In this document: piece by piece, positions 1 through 7,732 of the stretch
How positions within the stretch are numbered: position 1 is the first letter of the stretch
Layout: every line of letters begins with the position of its first letter
NCBI GenBank assembly: GCA_003241285.1
Contig: QFOT01000085.1
Coordinates: 1-9,182, forward strand
Length of the DNA: 9,182 nucleotides
Source: Micavibrio aeruginosavorus
GTDB taxonomy: Bacteria > Pseudomonadota > Alphaproteobacteria > Micavibrionales > Micavibrionaceae
Reading direction: 5' to 3'
Made by a program: the position numbers and the translations under genes
Notes under the pieces: generated by a model
Database searches by the model: none
Seen by the model: only the letters and a program-made list of their open reading frames with translations
Told to the model about the DNA's origin: nothing

Positions 1-109
1 GCTTTTCGACAGCAAAACCACATATCTTAATGCCTTGCTCGATTATCAAATTAATCGTGCCGAGGTTGAATATTTAACAGCCCCTGTTTCATCTCCGGAG
101 AAAAAATAA
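1..109 (+). CDS. czcC: C-terminal end of CzcC-like outer-membrane efflux factor (partial)
   Basis: Only the last 35 codons are present, read in the frame starting at base 2 and ending at the TAA at 107-109. The visible peptide contains LLDYQINRAEVEYLTA, which resembles the C-terminal helix of TolC/CzcC-type outer-membrane factors, where a final periplasmic helix carries a Tyr/Asn/Arg-rich stretch. Such proteins form the trimeric outer-membrane channel of RND pumps. The stop codon overlaps the ATG of the adaptor gene by one base (TAATG), which indicates translational coupling and matches the usual czcC-czcB-czcA order. The assignment rests on this short tail plus context. The 5' end lies outside the window. 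Confidence 0.8.
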   Translation, partial: LFDSKTTYLNALLDYQINRAEVEYLTAPVSSPEKK

Positions 110-1155
110 TGAAAATTAAAACCTTTATCCTCTGTTCCATTGCAGTTATTGCTTTGGGAACGGCAGGTTTGACATCCTACAGAGCATTTGCAGGCGATGA
201 ACACAACCATGGCAAAGAAGAAGGCCATTCGGAAGCTGAAAGTGAAAATAAGGCTGTGGATGAGCATGGTGCAGAAGAAAATCATAAGGATGGCGAAGAA
301 AAAGACGAGCATGGCCATGGTGGAGAGGAAGAGCACGGCGATGCTACAGAAATCAGCGATAAATCCGCACAAGCCATGAAGATTGATGTTTTGCCAGCTG
401 GTCCAGCGCTTATCCACCAAACGACCAGTCTCACAGGCAAAATTATTCTTAACCAGGACCGTACGGCGCAAGTACGTGGACGGTTCCCCGGCGTGATTAA
501 GTCGGCCAGTAAGGGTGTAGGAGAGGTTGTAAAAAAAGGCGATGAGCTGGCGACGATCGAAAGTAACCAGAGCTTGCAAACTTACGCTGTCACATCCCCG
601 TTAGATGGCGTTATCGTAAACAGGAATGCAGCTATCGGCGGGCTTGCTGGTGATGAAGCTATCTATGTCGTGGCGGATTTAAGCCAGATTTGGGCTGAAT
701 TCTTCGTGTTCTCCCGCGATATGGATCGTTTGGCGATTGGTCAGAAGATCGATATCTTTAGCTTGAGCGACTCTACTACGAGTACAGAAGCCACCATTAG
801 CACGTTGCTTCCAACGGCTGAAAGTTCAAGTCAGACTGTCGTAGCACGTGTTGTGATCGATAATACGGATCAGAAATGGCGTTCCGGTATGACGGTTCGC
901 GGCGATGTCGTTTTATCAGAAAAACAAGTTGCTCTAGCTGTTAAGACATCTGCCATCCAGCGTCAGGAAGGCTCTCAGGTCGTCTATGTCAAGGAAGGCG
1001 AAAAGTATGAAATGCGCAAAGTTGAGCTAGGACAGGCTGATCGCGAATGGACGGAAGTCTTAAGTGGTCTTCAGCCTGGCGAAGAATATGTCGCGACGAA
1101 CAGCTTTGTCGTCAAAGCTGATATCGGAAAATCTGCCGCTGAGCACGAACACTAA
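109..1155 (+). CDS. czcB: CzcB-like periplasmic adaptor (membrane fusion protein) of an RND metal efflux pump
   Basis: This 348-residue protein would link the inner-membrane RND pump to the outer-membrane channel. Residues 1-28 look like a signal peptide ending in AFA. Residues 30-78 are rich in Glu, Asp and Gly with eight histidines (32, 34, 40, 53, 59, 68, 70, 76), a probable low-affinity divalent-metal tether. The two lipoyl half-motifs lie at about 120-152 (GRFPGVIK...VKKGDELATIES) and 158-180 (TSPLDGVIVNRN). A beta-barrel region follows to about 265, then a membrane-proximal domain to about 340. The end is again His-bearing (AEHEH). Unlike many adaptors, there is almost nothing between the two lipoyl halves, so the alpha-helical hairpin is missing. 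CGGAG at 96-100 lies 8 bases before the ATG and supports this start. The gene follows czcC by a one-base overlap and precedes czcA by 21 bases. Confidence 0.9.
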   Translation: MKIKTFILCSIAVIALGTAGLTSYRAFAGDEHNHGKEEGHSEAESENKAVDEHGAEENHKDGEEKDEHGHGGEEEHGDATEISDKSAQAMKIDVLPAGPALIHQTTSLTGKIILNQDRTAQVRGRFPGVIKSASKGVGEVVKKGDELATIESNQSLQTYAVTSPLDGVIVNRNAAIGGLAGDEAIYVVADLSQIWAEFFVFSRDMDRLAIGQKIDIFSLSDSTTSTEATISTLLPTAESSSQTVVARVVIDNTDQKWRSGMTVRGDVVLSEKQVALAVKTSAIQRQEGSQVVYVKEGEKYEMRKVELGQADREWTEVLSGLQPGEEYVATNSFVVKADIGKSAAEHEH

Positions 1156-1176
1156 AATTCATATTGAGAGATTGTC

Positions 1177-4100
1177 ATGATTGAAAAACTTTTGAACTTT
1201 TCCCTGCGTCAGCGTTACCTGATCGCACTCCTTGTTTTGGCTGTATCAGCGTTTGGGATTTATTCCTTACGCAGTCTCCCAATCGACGCTGTTCCTGATA
1301 TCACGAATAATCAGGTTCAAATCAACACTGTAGCTTCTGCTCTATCACCCGAAGAAGTAGAAAAACAGGTCACGTTTCCTGTAGAGACCGCGCTAGCTGG
1401 CATTCCGGGCCTTGAGAATACTCGTTCGATTTCTCGTAATGGATTTTCGCAAGTAACGGCCATTTTCAGTGACGATGTTGATATCTATTTTGCCCGCCAG
1501 CAGGTAGGGGAGCGTATCAGTGAAGCACGTGAAAGCCTGCCCGATGGAGCGGATCCGACGATGGGTGCGATCTCTACCGGTCTTGGCGAGATCTATATGT
1601 GGACCGTCAAGTTCGCTGAGCGTAAGCCAGAGCAGAAACCAGTTAATGGCGAACCCGGCTGGCAATCAGATGGTAGCTATCTGACTCCTGAAGGCCAGCG
1701 CCTACGTAAAGATTATGAACTTGCCGGATATCTTCGCACGGTTCAAGACTGGATCATCCGTCCTCAACTAAAAGGGGTCTTGGGGGTTGCTGGCGTTGAT
1801 GCTATTGGCGGATACGTAAAGCAATATCATGTTATGCCTGATCCTGAGAAGCTTGTATCGCTAGGCTTAAGCTTTACTGATGTCATCTATGTTATTGAGA
1901 AGAATAACCATGGTATAGGGGCGGGTTACATTGAGCGTAACGGCGAGGCTTATGTCGTACGGGCTGATGGACGGATTGATACGGCCGAGCAATTATCCAA
2001 TATTGTTGTCGCCAATCGCCGTGGAATTCCTATTTATCTGAAAGACATCGCAGAGATTGGAATTGGTAAGGAGCTTCGTACAGGTTCAGCCAGTGAAAAT
2101 GGTGAAGAGGCCGTGGTCGGAACAGCGCTGATGCTGATTGGGGCCAATAGCCGGATTGTTTCAGATGCCGTTGACAAAAAAATTCAGGAAGTCAGTAAAA
2201 GCCTTCCTGCCGGAATTGAAGTTCAGCCAGTTTTAAACCGCACCAAGCTTGTCGATGCTACGATCAAAACAGTTGAGAAAAATCTGGCTGAAGGGGCATT
2301 GCTTGTCATTGCTATTTTATTCTTCCTTCTGGGGAATATCAGGGCCGCCCTTATCACGGCAACGGTTATTCCGGTAGCGATGTTGATGACGGCTATCGGG
2401 ATGCAGCGGTTCGGGATCAGCGGTAACCTGATGAGTTTAGGTGCGCTTGACTTTGGTCTAATCGTCGATGGGGCTGTTATCATTACGGAGAACTGTTTAT
2501 CGCGTTTAGGTCATAAACAGCATGAGCAAGGCCGATTACTGACGCTTAAGGAGCGTTTGCATGAAGTCATGTTAGGAAGCCGGGAAATGATCCAGCCATC
2601 CGTTTTTGGTCAGGCTATCATTATCATGGTTTATATCCCGCTTCTGACTTTTACAGGTGTTGAAGGTAAAATGTTTGAACCTATGGCGATCACTGTCATT
2701 ATTGCTTTGGTGGCTGCCTTTGTTCTTTCTCTTACATTTGTGCCTGCCATGCTGGCTATTTTTGTCAGTGGCAAGGTCGAGGAAAAAGAAAGCCGTGTCA
2801 TTCATGGTGCCAAAAATGTCTATACCCCGATGTTAAAGGCTTCGATGAAGATGCCTTTAACATTCATTGGTGCATCAGTTCTGGCTTTCGTGGGCGCTGT
2901 TATCTTATTCTTCAGCATGGGACAGGAGTTTATCCCGCAACTTGATGAAAAAGATGTGGCGATGCATGCCATGCGTATTCCAAGTACATCGTTGTCACAA
3001 TCTCAGTCAATCCAGTTTCAGGTCGAGAAGGCTGTTTCTTCTATTCCTGAAGTAGCCTTCGTCTATTCCAAAACAGGAACGGCGGAAATGGCTGCAGATC
3101 CGATGCCACCAAATGTGTCGGATACGTTTATCATTTTCAAAGACCGCAAGGAATGGCCAGCTCCTGATCTTGATAAATCTAAATTGATCGAGAACTTACA
3201 GGAAGCAGTCGAAAAAATACCCGGAAATAATTATGAATTCACGCAGCCTATACAAATGCGTTTCAATGAATTGATTTCCGGCGTGCGAAGTGATGTTGCT
3301 ATCAAAGTCTATGGCGATAACTTTGCGACCATGGAAGCTACGGCGGCGCAAATCGGTAAAGCTCTCCAATCTGTCAATGGGGCCGCCGATGTAAAAATCG
3401 AGCAAACCTCTGGTCTTCCTATGCTGGAAGTAAAGCTCGATAAACCTGCAATTGCCCGATATGGCCTGAATGTAAGTGATGTGCTCGATGTGCTTGCAAT
3501 TTCCATTGGTGGTAAAGAAGCTGGACTTGTATTTCAGGGTGACCAACGCTTTGATATCTTGGTTCGCTTTTCGGAAAGCATGCGTAACGACCTGTCGGCA
3601 ATTGAAAATCTGCCGATTTTGCTACCCAATGAGGATGATACAAGCGATGCAGGGCCAACCCAGCATAAACGCTCGCTGTATATTCCTTTAAAAGAAGTGG
3701 CTACGCTTGAAATCAAAGATGGTCCTAACCAGATCAGCCGCGAGAACGGCAAGCGCAGAATTGTCGTTCAGGCAAATGTGCGGGGCCGTGATATTGCATC
3801 CTTCGTCGAAGATGCCATGGCAACGCTCGATAAACAGGTCAAACTTCCGGCCGGTTACTGGCTGGAGTGGGGCGGGCAGTTTAAGAACCTTGAGGAAGCC
3901 AAGGCGCGTCTGGGTATTGTGGTTCCCGCCTGTTTCTTTGCCATCTTCCTACTGCTGTTTACGGCGCTAGGGTCGGTAAGGCAGGCTCTTCTTGTCTTCA
4001 GTGGTGTTCCGCTGGCCCTTACAGGCGGTATCGTAACCCTATGGCTACGCGGCATGCCGTTCTCGATTTCAGCAGCTGTGGGATTGATTGCGCTTTCCGG

Positions 4101-4416
4101 CGTGGCCGTTCTAAACGGCCTTGTCCTGATTACGCGGATCAATCAGTTGGTGAAGGAAGGGATGCAACCACATGAAGCGATCCTTAATGGAAGCCTGTCG
4201 CGTCTGCGGCCGGTTCTTATGACCGCCTTGGTGGCCTCTCTTGGCTTCGTTCCAATGGCAATCGCTTCAGGCGCGGGAGCCGAGGTTCAAAAGCCTCTGG
4301 CGACTGTTGTCATCGGTGGTCTGGTAACGGCAACTATTCTGACGCTACTTGTTCTGCCTGCGATTTATAAGCGGTTCAATCTAGCTGACGATGTTCTCGA
4401 TAAAGAAGAACTATAA
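1177..4416 (+). CDS. czcA: CzcA-type RND heavy-metal/proton antiporter
   Basis: At 1079 residues this is the normal length of a heavy-metal RND pump (CzcA is slightly over 1060). It uses proton influx to drive metal from periplasm or cytoplasm through the CzcCBA complex. The N-terminus (LNFSLRQRYLIALL...RSLPIDAVPDITNNQVQI) is typical of the family. The TM4 motif has Asp425, Asp431 and Glu438 in DFGLIVDGAVIITEN. These match the spacing of the residues known to be essential in Cupriavidus CzcA and place the pump with divalent-cation (Zn/Co/Cd/Ni-type) exporters rather than the Cu/Ag CusA class. DPMPPN at 641-646 also fits the divalent class. The periplasmic porter region contains a long insert around residues 146-180. 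The second six-helix bundle ends in SGVAVLNGLVLI and a final helix. GAGAG at 1166-1170 precedes the ATG by 6 bases. The exact metal range cannot be read from sequence alone. Confidence 0.95.
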   Translation: MIEKLLNFSLRQRYLIALLVLAVSAFGIYSLRSLPIDAVPDITNNQVQINTVASALSPEEVEKQVTFPVETALAGIPGLENTRSISRNGFSQVTAIFSDDVDIYFARQQVGERISEARESLPDGADPTMGAISTGLGEIYMWTVKFAERKPEQKPVNGEPGWQSDGSYLTPEGQRLRKDYELAGYLRTVQDWIIRPQLKGVLGVAGVDAIGGYVKQYHVMPDPEKLVSLGLSFTDVIYVIEKNNHGIGAGYIERNGEAYVVRADGRIDTAEQLSNIVVANRRGIPIYLKDIAEIGIGKELRTGSASENGEEAVVGTALMLIGANSRIVSDAVDKKIQEVSKSLPAGIEVQPVLNRTKLVDATIKTVEKNLAEGALLVIAILFFLLGNIRAALITATVIPVAMLMTAIGMQRFGISGNLMSLGALDFGLIVDGAVIITENCLSRLGHKQHEQGRLLTLKERLHEVMLGSREMIQPSVFGQAIIIMVYIPLLTFTGVEGKMFEPMAITVIIALVAAFVLSLTFVPAMLAIFVSGKVEEKESRVIHGAKNVYTPMLKASMKMPLTFIGASVLAFVGAVILFFSMGQEFIPQLDEKDVAMHAMRIPSTSLSQSQSIQFQVEKAVSSIPEVAFVYSKTGTAEMAADPMPPNVSDTFIIFKDRKEWPAPDLDKSKLIENLQEAVEKIPGNNYEFTQPIQMRFNELISGVRSDVAIKVYGDNFATMEATAAQIGKALQSVNGAADVKIEQTSGLPMLEVKLDKPAIARYGLNVSDVLDVLAISIGGKEAGLVFQGDQRFDILVRFSESMRNDLSAIENLPILLPNEDDTSDAGPTQHKRSLYIPLKEVATLEIKDGPNQISRENGKRRIVVQANVRGRDIASFVEDAMATLDKQVKLPAGYWLEWGGQFKNLEEAKARLGIVVPACFFAIFLLLFTALGSVRQALLVFSGVPLALTGGIVTLWLRGMPFSISAAVGLIALSGVAVLNGLVLITRINQLVKEGMQPHEAILNGSLSRLRPVLMTALVASLGFVPMAIASGAGAEVQKPLATVVIGGLVTATILTLLVLPAIYKRFNLADDVLDKEEL

Positions 4417-4454
4417 TTATTGCGTATATTTTAACAAAAGAAGAAGGAGTCTAA

Positions 4455-4940
4455 ATGAAACAGAAACTATTTGCCGCTGCATTTGCGCTTGTATTGGCCA
4501 CCTCACCAGTTTATGCGGAAGATCATCATGATGACAAAGATCATGGGCACAAATCTACAGAAGCTCATGATGATCATGGACATCATGATGAGAAATCCCA
4601 CTTCTCTGTAGCAAAACCGAAAGATGCTGCCGCAGCCTGGAGCTTGCTCGATCAGTCTGCTCTTGATGCACAAAAAGCCTTGGATGCCAAAGACACAAAA
4701 ACGCTACATGAAGCCGGGGAAAAACTGGAAGTGGCCGTTGATGCATTACATGACTTGGCAAATAAAGGTGATGCGGCCCTGGATAAATCTATAGATCAAT
4801 TGTCCGATACGGTAGATAATTTCCATCATGCAGCAGAAGATAACAAGGCAACTGAAGCATCAGAAGCTTTGAAGCTTTTGTCTACCCAAAAAGAGTCTCT
4901 GCGCAGCATCTACAAGGCTGCTGAAGCTAAAAACCCGTAA
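4455..4940 (+). CDS. Small secreted His-rich helical protein, putative periplasmic metal-binding protein
   Basis: I do not recognise a named family. The 161-residue product starts with a signal peptide (1-21, ending VYA|E). A mature tail at 22-49 is dominated by His and Asp, with histidines 24, 25, 30, 32, 38, 41, 43, 44 and 49. Residues 57-158 are Ala/Leu/Lys/Asp-rich and look like four amphipathic helices (about 57-76, 80-104, 106-126 and 131-157), the size of a cytochrome b562 or CpxP-like bundle. Further histidines at 85, 99, 124 and 125 lie within the helices. There is no cysteine and no CxxCH haem site. AAGGAG at 4444-4449 lies 5 bases before the ATG. It follows czcA by 38 bases, so it probably belongs to the same transcript. 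A role as periplasmic zinc/cadmium buffer or pump-loading protein is inference from composition and context. Confidence 0.85.
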   Translation: MKQKLFAAAFALVLATSPVYAEDHHDDKDHGHKSTEAHDDHGHHDEKSHFSVAKPKDAAAAWSLLDQSALDAQKALDAKDTKTLHEAGEKLEVAVDALHDLANKGDAALDKSIDQLSDTVDNFHHAAEDNKATEASEALKLLSTQKESLRSIYKAAEAKNP

Positions 4941-4946
4941 TCTACG

Positions 4947-4979
4947 AACAGAAGCGCAGCTAATAACTGCGCTTCTGTT
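4947..4979 (+). terminator. Perfect 13-bp inverted repeat, possible terminator or RNA-processing hairpin
   Basis: The arm AACAGAAGCGCAG (4947-4959) is the exact reverse complement of CTGCGCTTCTGTT (4967-4979), with a 7-base loop CTAATAA. It starts 7 bases after the stop of the His-rich protein gene, the classic place for an intrinsic terminator. However, the bases after the stem are ACTGAAATAGG with no run of T, so strong rho-independent termination is doubtful. It may instead be a partial terminator or a 3'-end stabilising hairpin that lowers expression of the genes downstream. The stem itself is certain and the function is inferred. Confidence 0.6.
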
Positions 4980-4987
4980 ACTGAAAT

Positions 4988-4991
4988 AGGA
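4988..4991 (+). promoter_or_regulatory. Ribosome binding site supporting a TTG start
   Basis: AGGA lies 8 bases upstream of the TTG at 5000. The first in-frame ATG, at 5024, has no purine-rich site at proper distance, so the TTG is the better start for the methyltransferase-like gene. Confidence 0.6.
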
Positions 4992-4999
4992 TTTAAAAA

Positions 5000-5758
5000 T
5001 TGTCAAAAGATCTTTATGGCGTAATGCTAAAACAAGGTAACTTTCTTTTTCGCTGGAGAGGGCAATTGCCTTTGTTTTTCCTAGTTCCCATGATTTTTGC
5101 CATTTACGGCAATTTCCCTATGGAACAGGCGATCAGCGAATATTGGGAAGATGTCTGGGGTATTCTGGCCTTCTTAATTTCATTAATAGGTCTTTGTATC
5201 CGTGGGACTACAGTTGGATTTGCCGCCGGAAATACATCTGGACGTAATACGCGCGAACAGCGTGCAGACGATCTGAATACATCAGGGATGTATTCAGTCT
5301 GCCGTAATCCGCTTTATCTAGGAAATTTTATTATTATTTTGGGAGTGTTGCTTTGGGCAAAAGTCTGGTGCTTGGGATTAATAATTGCACTAGCATTTTT
5401 TATCTACATGGAGCGTATTGTTCTAGTTGAAGAAAGCTATCTCTATTCCAAGTTTCAAAGTTCATACGATGAATGGCGAAAGCAGACACCCGCTCTTATA
5501 CCTGATTTTAGTCTCTGGAAAAATCCCACTCTTTCGTTCTCATGGAAAACGGTTTTGCGGAAAGAGTATCCGGGACTGTTAGGTGTCAGTACAATTTTCA
5601 TTATCATGCATTTTGTTTTTGACGTTATTGCAGATCGTGAAACAATCAATGAATGGCTTAGTCATGATTATCCGGCAATAGTAGCTTATGTAATAATTGC
5701 CAGCCTATGTCTTATCCTTCGTTTTCTAAAAAAGAATACCTCTGTGTTAAAAATTTAA
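5000..5758 (+). CDS. Isoprenylcysteine carboxyl methyltransferase (ICMT/PEMT) family membrane protein
   Basis: The 252-residue polytopic membrane protein carries the two signatures of the ICMT/PEMT/NnrU-like superfamily. GMYSVCRNPLYLGN at 96-109 is the S-adenosylmethionine-binding R-N/H-P-x-Y-x-G motif. The pair Glu144-Glu145 is followed by YLYSKF...YDEWRKQTP, the usual EE-x-x-L...F...Y...Y...P tail of the catalytic domain. There are hydrophobic segments before residue 70 and at about 107-137. Two extra hydrophobic segments (about 190-212 and 224-243) extend past the methyltransferase core. Family members methylate a carboxylate, phospholipid or other membrane substrate using SAM. Bacteria lack CaaX prenylated proteins, so the substrate is unknown. 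Such genes are often seen near czc and cadA genes, but the role in metal tolerance is not clear to me. Start is TTG; the hairpin at 4947-4979 lies just upstream. Confidence 0.85.
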   Translation: MSKDLYGVMLKQGNFLFRWRGQLPLFFLVPMIFAIYGNFPMEQAISEYWEDVWGILAFLISLIGLCIRGTTVGFAAGNTSGRNTREQRADDLNTSGMYSVCRNPLYLGNFIIILGVLLWAKVWCLGLIIALAFFIYMERIVLVEESYLYSKFQSSYDEWRKQTPALIPDFSLWKNPTLSFSWKTVLRKEYPGLLGVSTIFIIMHFVFDVIADRETINEWLSHDYPAIVAYVIIASLCLILRFLKKNTSVLKI

Positions 5759-5782
5759 AAATAATGAGCTAAGGATTTAAGT

Positions 5783-7732
5783 ATGACTGAAAATGTTATA
5801 GCAAAGAAGAATTCCGGTTGTTGCAGTCATGACAAGAAGGAGGCTGCTTCAGACAAAAGCTGGTATCAAAACCCTCAGATACGTATGCCGTTATTATGCG
5901 GGCTTGCTCTAGGTTTGGCATATCTTGTCGGTTATCTTATTCCATCATTGGGAAACTGGGCTTTTCTAGCAGCATTATCTGTTGGTTTAATTCCTATCAT
6001 TTGCCGTGCTTTTTCTTCGATGAAACAAGGTAATTTCTTTACGATTGAAATACTGATGTCCATAGCGGCAACAGGCGCTTTTTTTATAGGAGCGTCTCAG
6101 GAAGCGGCTGTGGTTGTATTGCTGTTCCTCGTCGGCGAAATGCTAGAAGGTCTGGCAGCGCGGAAAGCCAATGCCAGCATCAAGGAACTAGCTACTCTTA
6201 TTCCAAAAACCGCATTTTTAGAAGAAAACGATACTGTCAGGGAAGTTCAAGCCGAGGAATTGGTAATTAATTCAATTATCCTCGTGCGACCCGGTGATCG
6301 TATTGCGGCTGACGGGGTGATTGTCGAAGGTGATAGCGCTATAAATGAGGCTCCTGTTACCGGAGAAAGCGTACCAAAGCAGAAAAAGCAGGGTGATGAC
6401 GTATTTGCAGGCACTATCAATGGAGATGGTGTTTTACGTGTTAAAGTTACAGCTGCCGCTAGCGACAATACGATTGCGAGAATTATTAAACTGGTAGAAG
6501 AAGCGCAGGATAGCAAAGCCCCGACTGAGCGATTTATCGAAAGATTTTCAAAATATTATACACCTTGTATTTTGCTTCTGGGTTTGCTCGTGTCAATTTT
6601 ACCGCCTCTGTTAACCGGAGCTTCTTGGAATGAGTGGATTTATAAAGGGCTAGCGGTACTTCTGATCGGGTGCCCGTGCGCTCTGGTTATCTCTACTCCC
6701 GCAGCAATAGCCTCAGGTCTGTCTGCAGGTGCAAGACGTGGCTTGTTGATGAAGGGTGGTGCGGTACTAGAAAATTTACGTCTTGTCACGCATGTAGCAC
6801 TAGATAAAACGGGAACCATTACGGAAGGTAAACCTGTTGTTACAGATATAATCGGTTTGGAATTGCCTTCCGATGAAGTTCTATCCTTGGCCGCCGCCAT
6901 TGAAACCGGATCATCGCATCCTCTGGCAGTTGCTATCATCGCCAAGGCAAAAGAAGCAACGATTGAAATTCCTTCAGCGACCGATTCCAAAGCAATAGCC
7001 GGAAAAGGCGTCTCGGGCGTCGTCAAAGGTAGTACTGTCTATTTAATGTCGCCGAAAGCTGCACAAGAAATCGTTTCTCTTGAGAAAGAGCAGCTTTCTA
7101 AAATTGAAGCCTTAAATGATGAAGGCAAGACCGTATCCGTTGTCATGGTCGGCAAGAGTATAGCAGGATTCCTGGCTATTCGTGACGAGCCGCGAAAGGA
7201 TGCTCGAAAAGGGCTTGCCATTCTTAAAGATGCGGGGATTGTTACCATCATGTTGACCGGTGATAACCAGCGAACTGCCGAAGCTATCGGTAAAAGCATG
7301 GGCATCACCGAAATCCATGCCCATATGATGCCTCAGGACAAGCAGGCTATTGTTCAGAAACTCCAATCAAGTGGAGCTGTCGTTGCTAAAATAGGTGATG
7401 GTATCAATGACGCCCCAGCACTCGCGGCAGCCGATATAGGCATTGCTATGGGCGGTGGCACGGATGTTGCGCTCGAAACGGCAGATGCAGCTATTTTACA
7501 TGGCCGTGTTACAGATATCGCCAATATGATTTTTCTATCAAAAAAGGTAGTGGGAAATATCTGGCAAAATATAACGATATCCCTGGGGCTTAAACTGGTC
7601 TTCTTGGTTACGACTATCATGGGAGTAACAGGTTTGTGGCCCGCTATCCTTGCGGATACAGGCGCAACAGTTCTGGTAACCGCGAATGCCATGCGTTTGC
7701 TAAATTGGAAGGGAACTCATAGTGGAACATAG
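5783..7732 (+). CDS. zntA: P1B-type heavy-metal ATPase, ZntA/CadA-like (Zn/Cd/Pb exporter), lacking an HMA domain
   Basis: The 649-residue protein exports soft divalent cations from cytoplasm to periplasm at the cost of ATP. All core motifs are present: TGES at 193-196 (actuator), CPC at 297-299 (membrane metal site), DKTGT at 341-345 with phosphorylated Asp341, HP at 379-380 (nucleotide domain) and GDGINDAP at 538-545. Lys604 and Asp625 near the end are 21 residues apart, as are Lys693 and Asp714 of E. coli ZntA, which fits the Zn/Cd/Pb subgroup rather than the copper subgroup. The N-terminus is short: no GMxCxxC metal-binding HMA domain precedes the first membrane helix (about residue 34). 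Only a soluble leader with CCSH at 13-16 is there. That explains the length deficit relative to ZntA (732 residues). AAGGA at 5771-5775 lies 7 bases before the ATG. The gene overlaps the next by 11 bases. Confidence 0.95.
   Translation: MTENVIAKKNSGCCSHDKKEAASDKSWYQNPQIRMPLLCGLALGLAYLVGYLIPSLGNWAFLAALSVGLIPIICRAFSSMKQGNFFTIEILMSIAATGAFFIGASQEAAVVVLLFLVGEMLEGLAARKANASIKELATLIPKTAFLEENDTVREVQAEELVINSIILVRPGDRIAADGVIVEGDSAINEAPVTGESVPKQKKQGDDVFAGTINGDGVLRVKVTAAASDNTIARIIKLVEEAQDSKAPTERFIERFSKYYTPCILLLGLLVSILPPLLTGASWNEWIYKGLAVLLIGCPCALVISTPAAIASGLSAGARRGLLMKGGAVLENLRLVTHVALDKTGTITEGKPVVTDIIGLELPSDEVLSLAAAIETGSSHPLAVAIIAKAKEATIEIPSATDSKAIAGKGVSGVVKGSTVYLMSPKAAQEIVSLEKEQLSKIEALNDEGKTVSVVMVGKSIAGFLAIRDEPRKDARKGLAILKDAGIVTIMLTGDNQRTAEAIGKSMGITEIHAHMMPQDKQAIVQKLQSSGAVVAKIGDGINDAPALAAADIGIAMGGGTDVALETADAAILHGRVTDIANMIFLSKKVVGNIWQNITISLGLKLVFLVTTIMGVTGLWPAILADTGATVLVTANAMRLLNWKGTHSGT
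7707..7713 (+). promoter_or_regulatory. Ribosome binding site inside the ATPase gene, deciding a GTG start
   Basis: GGAAGGG lies within the last codons of the ATPase gene and 8 bases before the GTG at 7722. It supports a start that overlaps the upstream stop codon. Confidence 0.65.

Noticed and set aside
46..579. Long minus-strand open frame (177 codons) opposite the adaptor gene
   Set aside because: It is rich in Phe, Met and Cys because it mirrors GAA/CAT-rich His-Glu codons. It overlaps a gene with full family support and has no sign of a recognisable domain.
3196..3546. Minus-strand open frame of 116 codons inside the pump gene
   Set aside because: Shadow of the conserved porter domain of czcA, with no ribosome binding or protein-family support.
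4420..4430. TTGCGT and TATATT upstream of the His-rich protein gene as a promoter
   Set aside because: The two boxes touch each other instead of being about 17 bases apart, so they cannot serve as -35 and -10 of one promoter.
4524..4590. Short repeated CATGATGA-like units as a DNA repeat or binding-site array
   Set aside because: They are in frame and explained by repeated His-Asp codons of the His-rich tail.
5759..5782. A metal-responsive operator (MerR/ArsR type) in front of the ATPase gene
   Set aside because: The gap is only 24 bases and shows no dyad. No regulator gene is present in the window, so control probably lies upstream.
6640..7026. Minus-strand open frame of 128 codons inside the ATPase gene
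   Set aside because: It lies opposite the CPC to HP region of a clearly real ATPase, and its predicted peptide has no domain-like character.
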